In this document: positions 1-9,493 of the stretch, in pieces
Layout: each line of letters starts with the position of its first letter
Numbering within the stretch: the first letter of the stretch is position 1
Assembly (NCBI GenBank): GCA_946803715.1
Contig: CAMPET010000230.1
Span: 8,172-31,206 of the forward strand
Reading direction: 5' to 3'
Length of the DNA stretch: 23,035 nt
From: Beroe ovata
Lineage: Eukaryota; Ctenophora; Nuda; Beroida; Beroidae
The notes under the pieces: model-generated
Database searches by the model: none
What the model saw: only the letters and a program-made list of their open reading frames with translations
Told to the model about the DNA's origin: nothing
Translations under genes and position numbers: made by a program

Positions 1-20
1 ACACACACACACACACACAC
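1..20. repeat. CA dinucleotide microsatellite at the left edge
   Basis: Ten uninterrupted AC units, followed to about position 55 by degenerate AC/CA-rich sequence. It lies in the intron downstream of the second polymerase kappa coding exon. A TG-rich microsatellite also closes the right edge of the window, so the window or contig may have been cut at simple repeats. Confidence 0.9.
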
Positions 21-91
21 AAACCCACGACGACTCACAGACTCACACACACATATATACTGGGGGAATACAGAGGTAGTAGCTCAAATAC

Positions 92-421
92 CTGGTCTGT
101 GAGCTGTTTCCTCTCTTCCAACATTTTGTCCACTTTGTTCTGCAACTCTTTCTCTTTCTTCTCTGCATGCTGGTAAAACTTGGATCCCTTGCTAGCCTCG
201 CGTATTATCCTGTTTATCCTCTCCTTGTCAAGCCCTGAGCACAAATCAATAGAGGGATAAATTTCCAGTCAGGAGGTCACATCTTTCTATATCCCGCCAT
301 ACTCCTAAACATGATAAATTGAGGAAAGTGGCTTCATATAGGCCCTCATGATAAGGTTTTCGTGCATACCTTCCATACCAGCCTTCCCATCGTTCAGTGT
401 CAAACTGTTCGGTCCAGTCAT
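92..421 (-). CDS. POLK: DNA polymerase kappa, first two coding exons (5' part only)
   Basis: Y-family translesion DNA polymerase that bypasses bulky minor-groove lesions in the nucleus. Only the N-terminal clasp region is in the window. Coding exon 1 is 421-370 (ATG 421-419; 17 codons plus one base, ending at donor G|GTATGC) and contains LNDGKAGME, matching the conserved LNDNKAGME of animal POLK. Exon 2 is 234-92 (acceptor CTCAG, donor CAG|GTATTT) and encodes GLDKERINRIIREASKGSKF and a following Lys/Glu-rich helix, again colinear with vertebrate POLK. The junction is in phase (G+GG = Gly). The catalytic palm lies off the left edge. The ATG at 421 gives an N-terminus of about the vertebrate length, but a 5' UTR intron cannot be excluded. 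The next gene upstream, in the same orientation, ends at 872, leaving about 450 bases for the promoter. Confidence 0.85.
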
Positions 422-871
422 CCTTATCTCCCTATCAAGACATTCTCTGGGATTATTGAGATTTGAGACCATATGTTACAATTATCACCATGTGCTTGGT
501 GGCAGTGTAGCATACTATAGAGGTCACAGCCATGCACAGAAATATCAATAGGTAAACGACAGATGAATTGTTATAAAAACAAGAATCGCAACACATTGTC
601 AACATATTGAAACAAAAAACACTGCAAACGTCTCCCCGATTTAACAAAATACCTACAACCTTTGGGACCAGGGTAGGTTCAGGAGAATTCAGATAAACTA
701 TTTCACACCCTTTATGAACAGTCACAACATGAACAAGGAATTTTCAATGGAAACCAGTAACAGAATGCTGATAATAGTCATAACCAATAACCACGCTCTG
801 ATAGCGAGTCATATGAAGGCTTGTAATCCCCAGGCGAGGGCTATGAGCTGTCAGTAGGACGGCACCCTACC
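422..871. other. Intergenic region, probable POLK promoter
   Basis: About 450 bases between the POLK start codon and the stop codon of the Tudor/CCCH gene, both on the minus strand. I see no convincing exon, RNA gene or repeat, and no AATAAA signal for the upstream gene. Open frames here are short and lack coding character. Confidence 0.5.
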
Positions 872-3800
872 TCAATCACTATCATGGAAATTGCTGCTAG
901 CCAGAGTGCCACAGTCTGTAGTCAGCTCCTCGGGGAGGGGATGTATGGACTCGGCGTGACCGCCATCCACCAACTCCTTGTTTATACTCCTCCAGTCCCG
1001 CACCTCCTCGCCACCTGAAGTGTCCCACAGGTGAACCAGGAGTGGACCCTCTGGCACCCGCTCTATCACCTTGGCAACAAGCCAATTGTCCGTCACTCGG
1101 TTCAGGAAGAAGTCCCGGGCAGCAAGTCCCGCCTCCTGGTTATTCCCCACCTCCTCTCCCCCCACGTACACCGGTTCTACACTCGTGGAGTAGGCTGGTC
1201 TGATATCGGCTAGTAGCATCTCCACTGCTTGGAATGGTAACTCCGTGACAAAGTCAGGTTCCATGAGACGGAGTGACTCCTCTGGAACAATCTCAAATGT
1301 CCCGAAATCAACATGGAACACTTTGCACTTCCTGTCTCCGACATCGTCAGTCTCCGTTACTCGGGACCGCCTGAAGTCACCGTTACCCTGTTTACTCTTC
1401 ACTGCCACCAACTCCCCAATGGCAGGGTAGTATTTGCGCTCTCTGTTCCCCCTGAACTTGTAATGAACATTCATTTTATCCTTGAGTTGGGTGAGGGGAT
1501 CTGCCACCGCCACATTCATCTCAATCTCGCCGGGGTTTATGTGGTGAGGCAAGATCTGAGCCCAGAAATGGAACGCAGTTAGCACTGACGTCACCTGCAC
1601 TACGATGGGCATATCGTTTGTCGGGGTGAGTGGCTTGTGCACGGCGATCATAGCCTGCCCACTCTGGACAGAGTTGAAATCTGACTTTGTCTGATGGAGG
1701 TACTTACATTTGTCTCCCTTGTAACACTTCCTTCCCCGACTGAAGAACCGACAGAGTGTTCTCTGGGAGAGTTTCTGTCCGAATACAGCTTGTCCCAAGT
1801 CGTTCCTGTCATTGTCCACAAGATTAGTCTCACTATTGTAATCATCCGACATGGGGTCGAATGTGGACAGGGTGTCACTGCCTATCTCACTGGACAGCTC
1901 ACTGTCAACGGAGGGGACCCCAAGCGTAGACTCTCTCTCATCGTCCATGAGAGCTAGCTTCCTCTCCACCTCCCTTACCTTCTCCTCTATAGCAACACTG
2001 GACACTGGGTGCAGGGATAGATCTCTCGACTCCAGGTTGAGTATCCTGTCCGCAAAACCTCCGCTCACGAACTCTGTCACGAAACTCGATATTTTCCCCT
2101 TGATAATATCACTGATAGTTACAGGTAGACAGCCGTTACAAAACTGCAACACCGCGTCTGCGTCACTGATTGTCTTATCGGTTTGATAGCCGTACTGGAG
2201 CGGCACGACTTCCCCCTCCACGCTCAGGTACACTCGCTCCTCATAAACGAGATCTCTGAAGTGGCTAATAGCCTCCTGACTGTACTGTCCTCTGAAGGGA
2301 GTTATTTCCTCCTCGTCCTCCATTTCAAACACATTGACATCCTCCCCAGGAGGCTCTGTGACGTCATTACTCTTGGGTTCTATCTCAGGGAGAGTACAGG
2401 GAATTGCCTGCGCAGGGAAGAGCAGGAACTTGGCGGGGAGGGGTCGAACGTGTTTCACATCAACTTCCGCCATGTTTCCGTAGTCCACGTACTGCACGTG
2501 GTACTTTATTATTTTCCCCGGCCCCGGGCCCCGGGACTTTTTCCTGATCACGTGCAGCACCATGGCCCTGTACCAGGAAACGCACTCTGTGTGCTCGTTA
2601 GGCCGCCACGTGTATCTGGCAGTACAAAACTCGCCAACAGCAAACTCCACTCTACAGGACAAGTCCTTCAACTTTGCCGAGATCGCCTGAGGAGATTTAT
2701 CATGACACACAGCATGGGGTTGACATGTTGATTATGTCAGAGAGACAGTCCCACACTTACCAGTGACACTGTCTCCTCAACTAGGTGTTCAGGAAGCCAC
2801 TCTCTAGCCACTTGCTCATCTCCACCAGCCCACTGTATCTCAAGCAGGTTTTTGTTGGTAGCCACCACCTCCCCAGTCCTTACCTCGCCAGCTACATTCC
2901 GTGACACCTTGTCACCTTCCTGCCACACTCTCTTATTCGAGAACAGGAGGTCGAGACTCTCATTGACTTTCTGGGGGTAAGTAGTGGTGACAAAAACATA
3001 GAGACACCTATCGAGTGGTAACACACACTCAAGTCACACAAATCACACATTAATAATCACGCTATTATATCACCTCCTGTATGCTGATGTTAGTTTTGTT
3101 GAGTACCGTTACATAGAAAAGCTCAGGGGATATGACACACGTTACCAAGACTGGCAGGAATCGAGCGTCAGACTTCACACTCTCTATCTCCATTCTTGTG
3201 TGCTCGCCTGCCTATAGCAGGGTAGATACGGGTGTTACATATCTGAGAAGTGAGAATAAACTTGATCGAACGAATCATAGGGTCATTCAGAACTTCTGTG
3301 TACTTTATGGGATGCATAGACAGTCTCAACTGTCAAATCCTCCAATAAGTATGATTTTGGATCGTATTTGATGTGTTGGAGTGCGTCTGTCAGCGTGACA
3401 GGTATTTGAGTGTCCACACCGGCGGGAAGCTCGTCACTCTCAAGTGCATCCATACTACCGCCGATATCTGTTGAAGGGAAGGAGGTCTATAGTCGTGACA
3501 TGACGTGTCACGTCACCCATGACGTGACGCGTCATTTGTCCTAACTATACTCGTGACGTGACAACCATTCAATCGATACATGTACGGACGCCTGTAACAG
3601 ACACTATATCTCTCTGATCTACAACGATGCACAGTGTACACGCACCATGGTCGATAGCGACCTCAGAGCGCGGAGAGGGTATATCCGACTGAGATGGGTC
3701 ACGTGATCCCAGAACAACCACTTCAGATGACGAGTGTTGGGTTGACCGGGGCGTGTCCTCCCCCGGATCATTCGAACCTGGAATAAGAGTGGAATTTATA

Positions 3801-4308
3801 TCTCTGAAGTGGGAATGTTTTCAATCATCGCTTTCACAAGGCAACTATAACTTACATTGGCTCTGATCGGTGACAAACTGAAACTGTGGGGGACATTTCT
3901 CTTCCTGAGCCGTGTTGTTCTGATCGAATGTTTGATCGTTTATCTGTTTGCCAATTTCTGACCTGAATTGAGAGCATTCAGTTGCGTTCGAATCTTTTTC
4001 ACCTCAAATTAAGCGAAAACCGAGAAGTCTACTCACAGTGAAGCTGTGGTATTTTCCAATTCTTTGTGCGATATGGTAAAGTTTGGAGGGGGGTCATCGT
4101 CTCTGAATGATGCATGGTCCCATCTCTGGTTGTCGCTGCGACCCGAGTATTGGTTGCCAAGGTTACCAGGGGTTGTTTCCTGGTTGTAATCACTGGTCTC
4201 GCCTCTGGTAGCAACCTCTTCTCCAGGACTGCTGCAGACATAGCTAGTGTTGGTAGAATAATCAACTTGCGCTTTTTCTAATTCAGTTAAAAAATGTGGA
4301 ATTGCGTC
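872..4308 (-). CDS. Tudor-domain protein with a CCCH zinc finger (gene B), 5' end uncertain
   Basis: Multi-exon gene, likely a piRNA-pathway/germ-granule type Tudor protein. Reconstructed exons: 4308-4037, 3962-3856, 3777-3646, 3467-3304, 3211-3074, 2970-2761, 2686-872; all junctions keep phase, about 945 codons. Residues 1-225 are polar and disordered. Residues 225-430 hold a Tudor-like segment (LVTCVISPELFYV), a small SH3-like stretch (exon 2970-2761) and a Tudor core with VQYVDYGN near 2480. A CCCH finger (C-X7-C-X5-C-X3-H) lies near 1700-1755, residue about 651. A C-terminal Tudor (HVDFGTFE near 1300) follows. The junction 3304/3211 is weak; 3294/3207 also keeps phase. The first exon found has no ATG; a tiny exon 4402-4379 (MFPFASFF) would fit but its donor is poor. 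No helicase is present in this reconstruction, so equating it with TDRD12/Yb, which can also carry a CCCH finger, is not justified. Confidence 0.8.
3501..3558. promoter_or_regulatory. Cluster of six TGACG (bZIP/CRE half-site) motifs
   Basis: TGACG or its complement occurs at 3501, 3511, 3520, 3525, 3530 and 3554. Two of the pairs form palindromes: TGACGTGTCACGTCA (3501-3515) and TGACGCGTCA (3525-3534). In the reconstructed gene B this lies inside the 178-base intron 3468-3645. TGACG is the core of CREB/ATF-type sites. Function as an intronic enhancer or as an alternative promoter before the in-frame ATG at 3453 is inference. Confidence 0.4.
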
Positions 4309-4532
4309 CTGAAAGATCGCAAATTTTTGTAGGAAGAAGGGCGATAATAATACACACGATTCATGCAATGGATTTAACAAAGAAACTAGCAAATGGGAAC
4401 ATGCTAGAGTTATACGTCAGAGTAACAGCAAAATGTTGACGATTACGATTACATATCGCCTGAATATCACCCACACGTCAAGTTCAACTTTTTGAATCTT
4501 TATTGAAAAACAATTAACTCCAGTTAAGTTTA
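4309..4532. other. Gap between the two Tudor genes
   Basis: Only 224 bases separate the stop codon of the upstream Tudor gene from the first certain exon of gene B. The stretch must hold the 3' UTR of one gene and the promoter and first exon of the other, unless the two share transcripts. Candidate start ATG at 4402-4400 with an in-phase but weak donor after 4379. Confidence 0.45.
4499..4504 (-). terminator. AATAAA polyadenylation signal of the 13-exon Tudor gene
   Basis: Minus-strand AATAAA about 30 bases after the TAA stop at 4533. It supports a true transcript end here, separate from gene B downstream. Confidence 0.6.
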
Positions 4533-7500
4533 TTACCCAATTGTGCTGTTTTCAGGTCGTCTCGATCCTCTTGTTCTCTGATCAGCAAACACGTTGCTCC
4601 GCCCAACAGGACCTCCGCCACCTCCGAATGATCCCCTGCCCGATGACCTCATCGACTCTGGGTAGGGGGGTGTTTTTGCGGTTTCAGGGGTCGCCGGTCT
4701 CCCCACTGCCTCCTCGTCTTCAGATGAAGTGTATTTCCGATTACTCCGTCCTCCTTTTGGATCTGCTCTTCGTTCCTTCCGGGTATCAGTGATACCGGCA
4801 CTGTTTACCGACAAAACGTCCGTGGAGACAGGAGCGAAGTTCTTAGGGGGTGGACGGGAATCGGTGATATGAGAGAATGAATTGGAAACGGGAGGAGGGA
4901 GAGGTTGGGAGTCGGGGACATAACTATTTGAGCGCCTATCGTCAACAGGAGTACGGTTGCTGAAGTGTGTCGGTGAGGTACACAGACCATTCATCTGATC
5001 TTTTTCTCCACCTGAAAGTAGGTTTCAGGGAAATGAAAATACACTTAACTCAATTCATATCAATTTCTGTCATTCATCCTCTGCTCACCTTTCTTTTTCT
5101 CAGCAAGCCCCATCTCAACTAACTTCTCGTTGATATTGATTGCACTGTGGTTAGTACTTATCTCGAGAACCACACCGTATACTTCTTTCTCGCTTTCTGT
5201 AGCCCTCACCACAGCATTTTGTCCAGACACTAAGTCCCACAGAGCTTCAGTGGTACCATGATCCCAGGATCCTGTAAACAGAGATCTCAGTACAAATTAT
5301 CAAATTTACTCATATGTTTCAAGAGCCCGAACTATGAAATAGATGTCGATTGCTACCTTTGCAACCTGGCGTGGTGATGCCTGACAGATAACACTGTTGT
5401 ACACACATCGGCCAATTCTTAATCTTCACAAAGTCTGGCGGGATTTTACAGAGGTTCTCGAATGATGTTTCCTCAAAGTTGCCAAAGTCGATAAAGAGCA
5501 CCTTGTAAACATAATCTGGAAAGAAAAATGCGTTAACAAACAAAAAACAAATCCAAATCCAAACAATGACCCATGACTCAGCTAGCATTAGATTTATAGT
5601 GGAATCATTCACTTGGTATCATCACTGACCTGGAAAGGTATCGATAACACAAGCCCTATACCACTGATAATCAGCGGAATACTTGCACAGCACTAACTCC
5701 CCGATAGAGTGCGATTTACTGACCGGCAAGTTCCGTCTATTAGCTGTTATGTACTTGAAAACTTCCTCCTGAAGATGCAGAATATTGAGACTGTAAGAAT
5801 GAGACCCAAAAGATGTAAGAAAACGAGGACCTAATTGAGCAGATATTTCCTCACCTGAATATCTTCCCTCGCTCTTTCTCCCTTGGGCGATAGTACGAAG
5901 AACATACTCGGGTTGTACAGCTCTGCGATATTTTGGGAAGTTTATGCTAATCCTTTACCCGACTATAACCGTGAGGATGAAGGACAGATAGGTCATTGGG
6001 AGTATAATACCTTGAACAGAGCAGGGGGAAGATGTCATGTCAGACACTTCTGTGAAATATCTCCTGACTTTGTTACTGGAGCACAAGTCGGTTATCTGGG
6101 GACCGCTGCCCTGCAAAGGGAGGGTAGAATGACCCACCCGAGGAGCAGGGGGGAGTGTCTTGTCTCGTCTTTCATACTCTCTGTCATATTGATCCCTGAC
6201 AGGGGTGCTCTTCAGATGGTCGATACTTCGCTGGCTTTCACCTTCCTCAGCATCCTGCATGGTGGCATTGTCATATTGCTTGTAGACAACGTGGAGAAAT
6301 TGACACTAATCTGGACATGCAATTAATAAAAAGTGCTGACAGCATAGAATCAAAAACCTGCATTTTATGTTCTGGTGTGTTATCACGTAATTCAATGGTC
6401 TGAAAGTGAAGTTTAGCGGGCAGCGGCAAAGAGTGCTTCATTACATTGCAATTATCAGCGCAGCACATGCATTATCAGCGCAGCACATGCGTTGTCGGGA
6501 GTGTGCCGATGATCTCACCCGTGTTTGGGGGTTATAGTAGGAGTACGGTTGCTTCATTTCTGAGGACACATGTGTTTGATGGTGAGAAGACAGGTTGCTG
6601 TTGACAGGGCTCGGTATCGTTGCGCTGCGTGTCTGCAATGGACTTGGCGCTCGCCTCACAGGGCTATCGGGCTTGATAGCACCATGCTGCCCAGCAGGTC
6701 TGGATGTCACTGTTGGCTGTAAAGGAGAGAGATTTCTAATGAAAACAAGAATCTTATTGCTCACAATCAATGCTCACAATCACCCTTCACGAAGCAAACC
6801 TTAGGTTGCGAGGTAGTAAAAGCACCAGGCGTGAGTAAAGTGTCAGCGGAAGAAGGAAACTCTGTCTGAAAGATAATGGACATCAGTGCATTATATTGCC
6901 ACTGTGTATCATAGTGTGACACTGTCACAGTGCATTATATGAGCTAAGGTGGTATTTCTTATTCTACCCTTTCACGTCTGCTGTCCCTTATCAGGAATTA
7001 TAGGCAATGTGTTCATCATCTGCTATAGGTCGGTTCATATTGCCGATATCTGTGACAGTCAAATCTCGAGGATTATAGGAAGTTTCGATATCGAAAACTC
7101 CCCCGTGCGCGTTGAAAACGCGCGTGCTCACGGTATTTTGTATACCGGAATTACGTTCGAAATTCGCGCGCTACAAACATGCTCATTCAAAATTCCTACA
7201 ATTTTGTTGTTATTATCGGGAAATTATAGGTGGAAATGATTATAGTGGGAATGATACGTGGAATTATGGGTGAGATGTCATTGTATGAATGTCAAACATG
7301 TACCGGTTTTTGTTCCGATCTCCAATACTTTCTGTCTGCGTCTAAAGGTTTGTTGCTAGTTCCAGACATCAAACTGTCATTCCTTGATCTGTCCAACTCA
7401 GACTGTCTGTCGCTAGTTCGTGTTGACGAAACACGCTGTCGTTCCGAACTGTCAGAAAACTGTCTGTCTAGACGAGCTGAACTGTTACTAGAATGCTGTC

Positions 7501-8410
7501 TGTCAAAAGAGGCACTGGGGACAGCTGTATCAGGAGTGATAACATTTCTCTGCGATGGAACTGGATCTCTGATATTGGTAACTGCCGGAGGGCTCTCTTC
7601 TTCGCTATCACCTGATACACGTGGGATAGTTTACATAACAGGCGGGATGCAGCACGTATAGATCTACCGATTTCTGTCTGACCCCACACTTGCGGTACTT
7701 TTCGAAAATTTGCGGGGTTAGGTGTTGCAGCCCGCTCAATCATGTGCAATATATATGTCCACTGGTACTCACTTTCTATGCCCATGTGATCGATAAGTTG
7801 TATCAGCGGCTCAATATTCAGTTTTGGAGGACTTGGTGCGAAAAGTACCTCAGTTTTCAGGTCACCCACTTTCCTGTGAACCTGTGGCAGAAACGAGCCG
7901 ATAAAGAATGAGCGTAGAATACGTCGTGCGGTTAATGAACAATGAATCATCAATTACACCACACCTGTTTCAATCTCTCAGGATCAGTTGTTATTTGTTG
8001 TGCCTCGTATTTCAGGTTATCGATTTCTCTGAGCAAATCTGACTGGTTAGGCATTGCCATTTCTCTCTTCAAAGATTCATACCTGCGGAATGAAGATGAG
8101 AATGCACCACTTGGGGTCTGGGGACTGGGGTATTTCCAATGTCCATATATACCGCTATTATGATTTATGTTATAATACTCATAAACATGATGACGGAATA
8201 GGGAAAACGAGTTTTGAAAAATACAATATGTTAACCACTCCGTTAGCATCTGTAATTAGTATTGAGTATTCACCTCTGCTGTAAACGTTCTTGCAGCATC
8301 TGGAATGTTTGATCCAGGTCATTCTCAGGGTTGCTCTTTGCAACAATCTCTAGATCTGTCAGGTCTTTCAGGATGATGGACTGTTGGTGTTTTATCTTGC
8401 GTTTATCCAT
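4533..8410 (-). CDS. Tudor-domain protein with N-terminal coiled coil and RG-rich tail (gene A)
   Basis: Thirteen exons, all in phase with GT/AG ends: 8410-8274, 8082-7965, 7881-7773, 7611-7304, 6865-6800, 6716-6519, 6399-6358, 6305-6011, 5922-5855, 5768-5630, 5515-5357, 5271-5089, 5011-4533. They give 766 aa. Residues 1-120 are a Lys/Glu/Gln-rich helical, probably coiled-coil, region (MDKRKIKHQQ...). Residues 120-420 are polar with repeated DRQ and Ser. Residues about 424-610 form one extended Tudor domain: SNase-like flank (ELYNPSMFFVLSPKG), Tudor core (LVLCKYSADYQWYRA, VLFIDFGNFEE), then a second SNase-like half. Residues 610-766 are a disordered tail with RSSGRGSFGGGGG and other RG motifs. 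Extended Tudor domains bind symmetrically dimethylated arginines of PIWI proteins. An alternative in-frame ATG lies at 8437. RNF17/STK31-like proteins also combine coils and Tudor domains, but no RING or kinase is seen. Confidence 0.82.
6451..6490. repeat. Perfect 20-bp tandem duplication
   Basis: ATTATCAGCGCAGCACATGC occurs twice head to tail (6451-6470 and 6471-6490). It lies in the 119-base intron between gene A exons 6716-6519 and 6399-6358, so the coding sequence is unaffected. Confidence 0.95.
6866..7303 (-). other. Intron of gene A with a cluster of inverted repeats
   Basis: 438-base intron between exons 7611-7304 and 6865-6800. It holds a perfect 14-base palindrome TTTCGATATCGAAA (7083-7096) and a hairpin GCGCGTT-GAA-AACGCGC (7107-7123) framed by CCGTG (7103-7107) and CACGG (7129-7133). 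No coding exon is seen inside; the phases of the flanking exons match without one. Confidence 0.6.
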
Positions 8411-8966
8411 ACTCCTACAATCTAGTGCAGTATTCATGTTATAGTATTGGTAATGATGCTTCTACTACGTCTTATTGATATGAGAAAGTGTGTTTGAAAG
8501 GGTGATTAAGAGGAAAATTACCGAGATGATTCAACAATTCAAACTGATGTTTGAAAATTAGGACAAACAATAATTAACCATTTACAAATTTGAGTAAGAG
8601 TGATTGCAAATGAATCATCAAGGGGCTGGCAAGCCCCTCGCGGCATCTGTAGGTAGTGTTACACATGCGAGCAAAAAGGGCCCGAAGGGCCGACTCGGTG
8701 AGCTTTGTGCGTTTATGTAACGCGCGAAAAGCTGCGACGCTTGCCAGACCCTATACATATGTTTTTCCAAACTAGCCGAATTTCGACTATGAATAACTCC
8801 GTTTCCTTTTATCCGATTGTTATGAAACTTGATATCCCGTCGATTTGTATCATAGAGACGCAGCAACAAAAATTTGAAGTCAATCGGTTGAGAAATGACA
8901 AAGTTATAACAACTTGAAATTGCCGAAATCGAGGGTGTTCTTGTTAAATAGGGTTACGACCATATN
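8411..8966 (-). repeat. Non-coding region with GC-hairpin repeat, fused to U2 snRNA head
   Basis: No protein gene seen. Two compact hairpins lie close together: AGGGGCT-GGCA-AGCCCCT (8621-8638) and GGCCC-GAA-GGGCC (8679-8691), followed by GC-rich sequence to about 8750 and then AT-rich sequence that runs into the U2-like segment at 8967. Read on the minus strand, the U2 head comes first and the GC-rich hairpins come near the 3' end, as in some retroposed chimeric elements. Boundaries and copy number cannot be judged from one copy. Confidence 0.4.
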
Positions 8967-9004
8967 TACTACACTTGATCTTAGCCAAAAGGCCGAGAAG
9001 CGAT
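8967..9004 (-). ncRNA. First 38 nt of U2 spliceosomal snRNA (truncated copy)
   Basis: The minus strand from 9004 begins ATCGCTTCTCGGCCTTTTGG and runs on through the branch-site recognition segment GTGTAGTA. This is identical, as far as I can recall, to the conserved 5' end of metazoan U2. After GTAGTA there is an N (8966) and then unrelated sequence, with no trace of stem-loop IIa, the Sm site or the 3' stem-loops nearby. It therefore cannot make a whole U2 as read. It may be a retroposed fragment, a U2 gene interrupted by an insertion, or an assembly join at the N. Confidence 0.85.
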
Positions 9005-9493
9005 AGATTGACAGCAAAATAGGAGACTATATTTATATGCCAGAATATTTCCTTGTGTTTGAAAACGGTGTTGATGAGAATGGAATATTGCTCTCAATCA
9101 TGGCAGTGGAATACCAAAAACCTTCATAAACAGGTTTCCAGATATCAATTTTTATCGTTATGAATCAATTCCCGCGGACCTATAAATTATTCATTCATAA
9201 TGGCATGCAAATGATACTCAAAAACATATCAATCATAACTTAACTGTGATTTCATACTTTTATAACACTGGCTATGTATCAAACATTCATACAATCATAA
9301 TATAATCAGCAGGCAATACAAACGATGAATATATAGAAAACAGTTATGGAAAAAATAACAATTACAAACAATAAATCGCAATTACCAGCGATCACATTAT
9401 GGTTATTTTCAACAGCTCTTGAGGAATAAAAACCAGCGATAAATCACAAACAATCAAAATCGTGAATACGAATTTCAATTTTCACTGCTGTCA
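9005..9493. other. AT-rich intergenic DNA
   Basis: About 490 bases between the U2-like segment and the sphingomyelinase stop codon. No exon, clear repeat or minus-strand AATAAA was found. It should include the sphingomyelinase 3' UTR. Confidence 0.5.
9028..9037 (-). promoter_or_regulatory. TATA-like box 33-24 bases upstream of the U2 start
   Basis: Minus-strand TATAAATATA occupies -33 to -24 relative to the U2 +1 (9004), the usual TATA distance. The surrounding DNA is AT-rich, so chance is possible. No proximal sequence element could be recognised by eye. Confidence 0.35.

Noticed and set aside
453-725. Minus-strand open frame with a hydrophobic stretch upstream of POLK
   Set aside because: No conserved motif, no suitable splice context, and AT-rich composition; likely chance.
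2183-2731. Plus-strand open frame of 182 codons
   Set aside because: It is antisense to the long Tudor/CCCH exon, which has clear domains; no independent coding evidence.
5883-6326. Plus-strand open frame of 147 codons
   Set aside because: It is antisense to two in-phase gene A exons and the intron between them.
8618-8869. Minus-strand open frame of 83 codons in the U2-headed repeat
   Set aside because: It runs through the GC hairpins and shows no recognisable domain; treated as repeat sequence.
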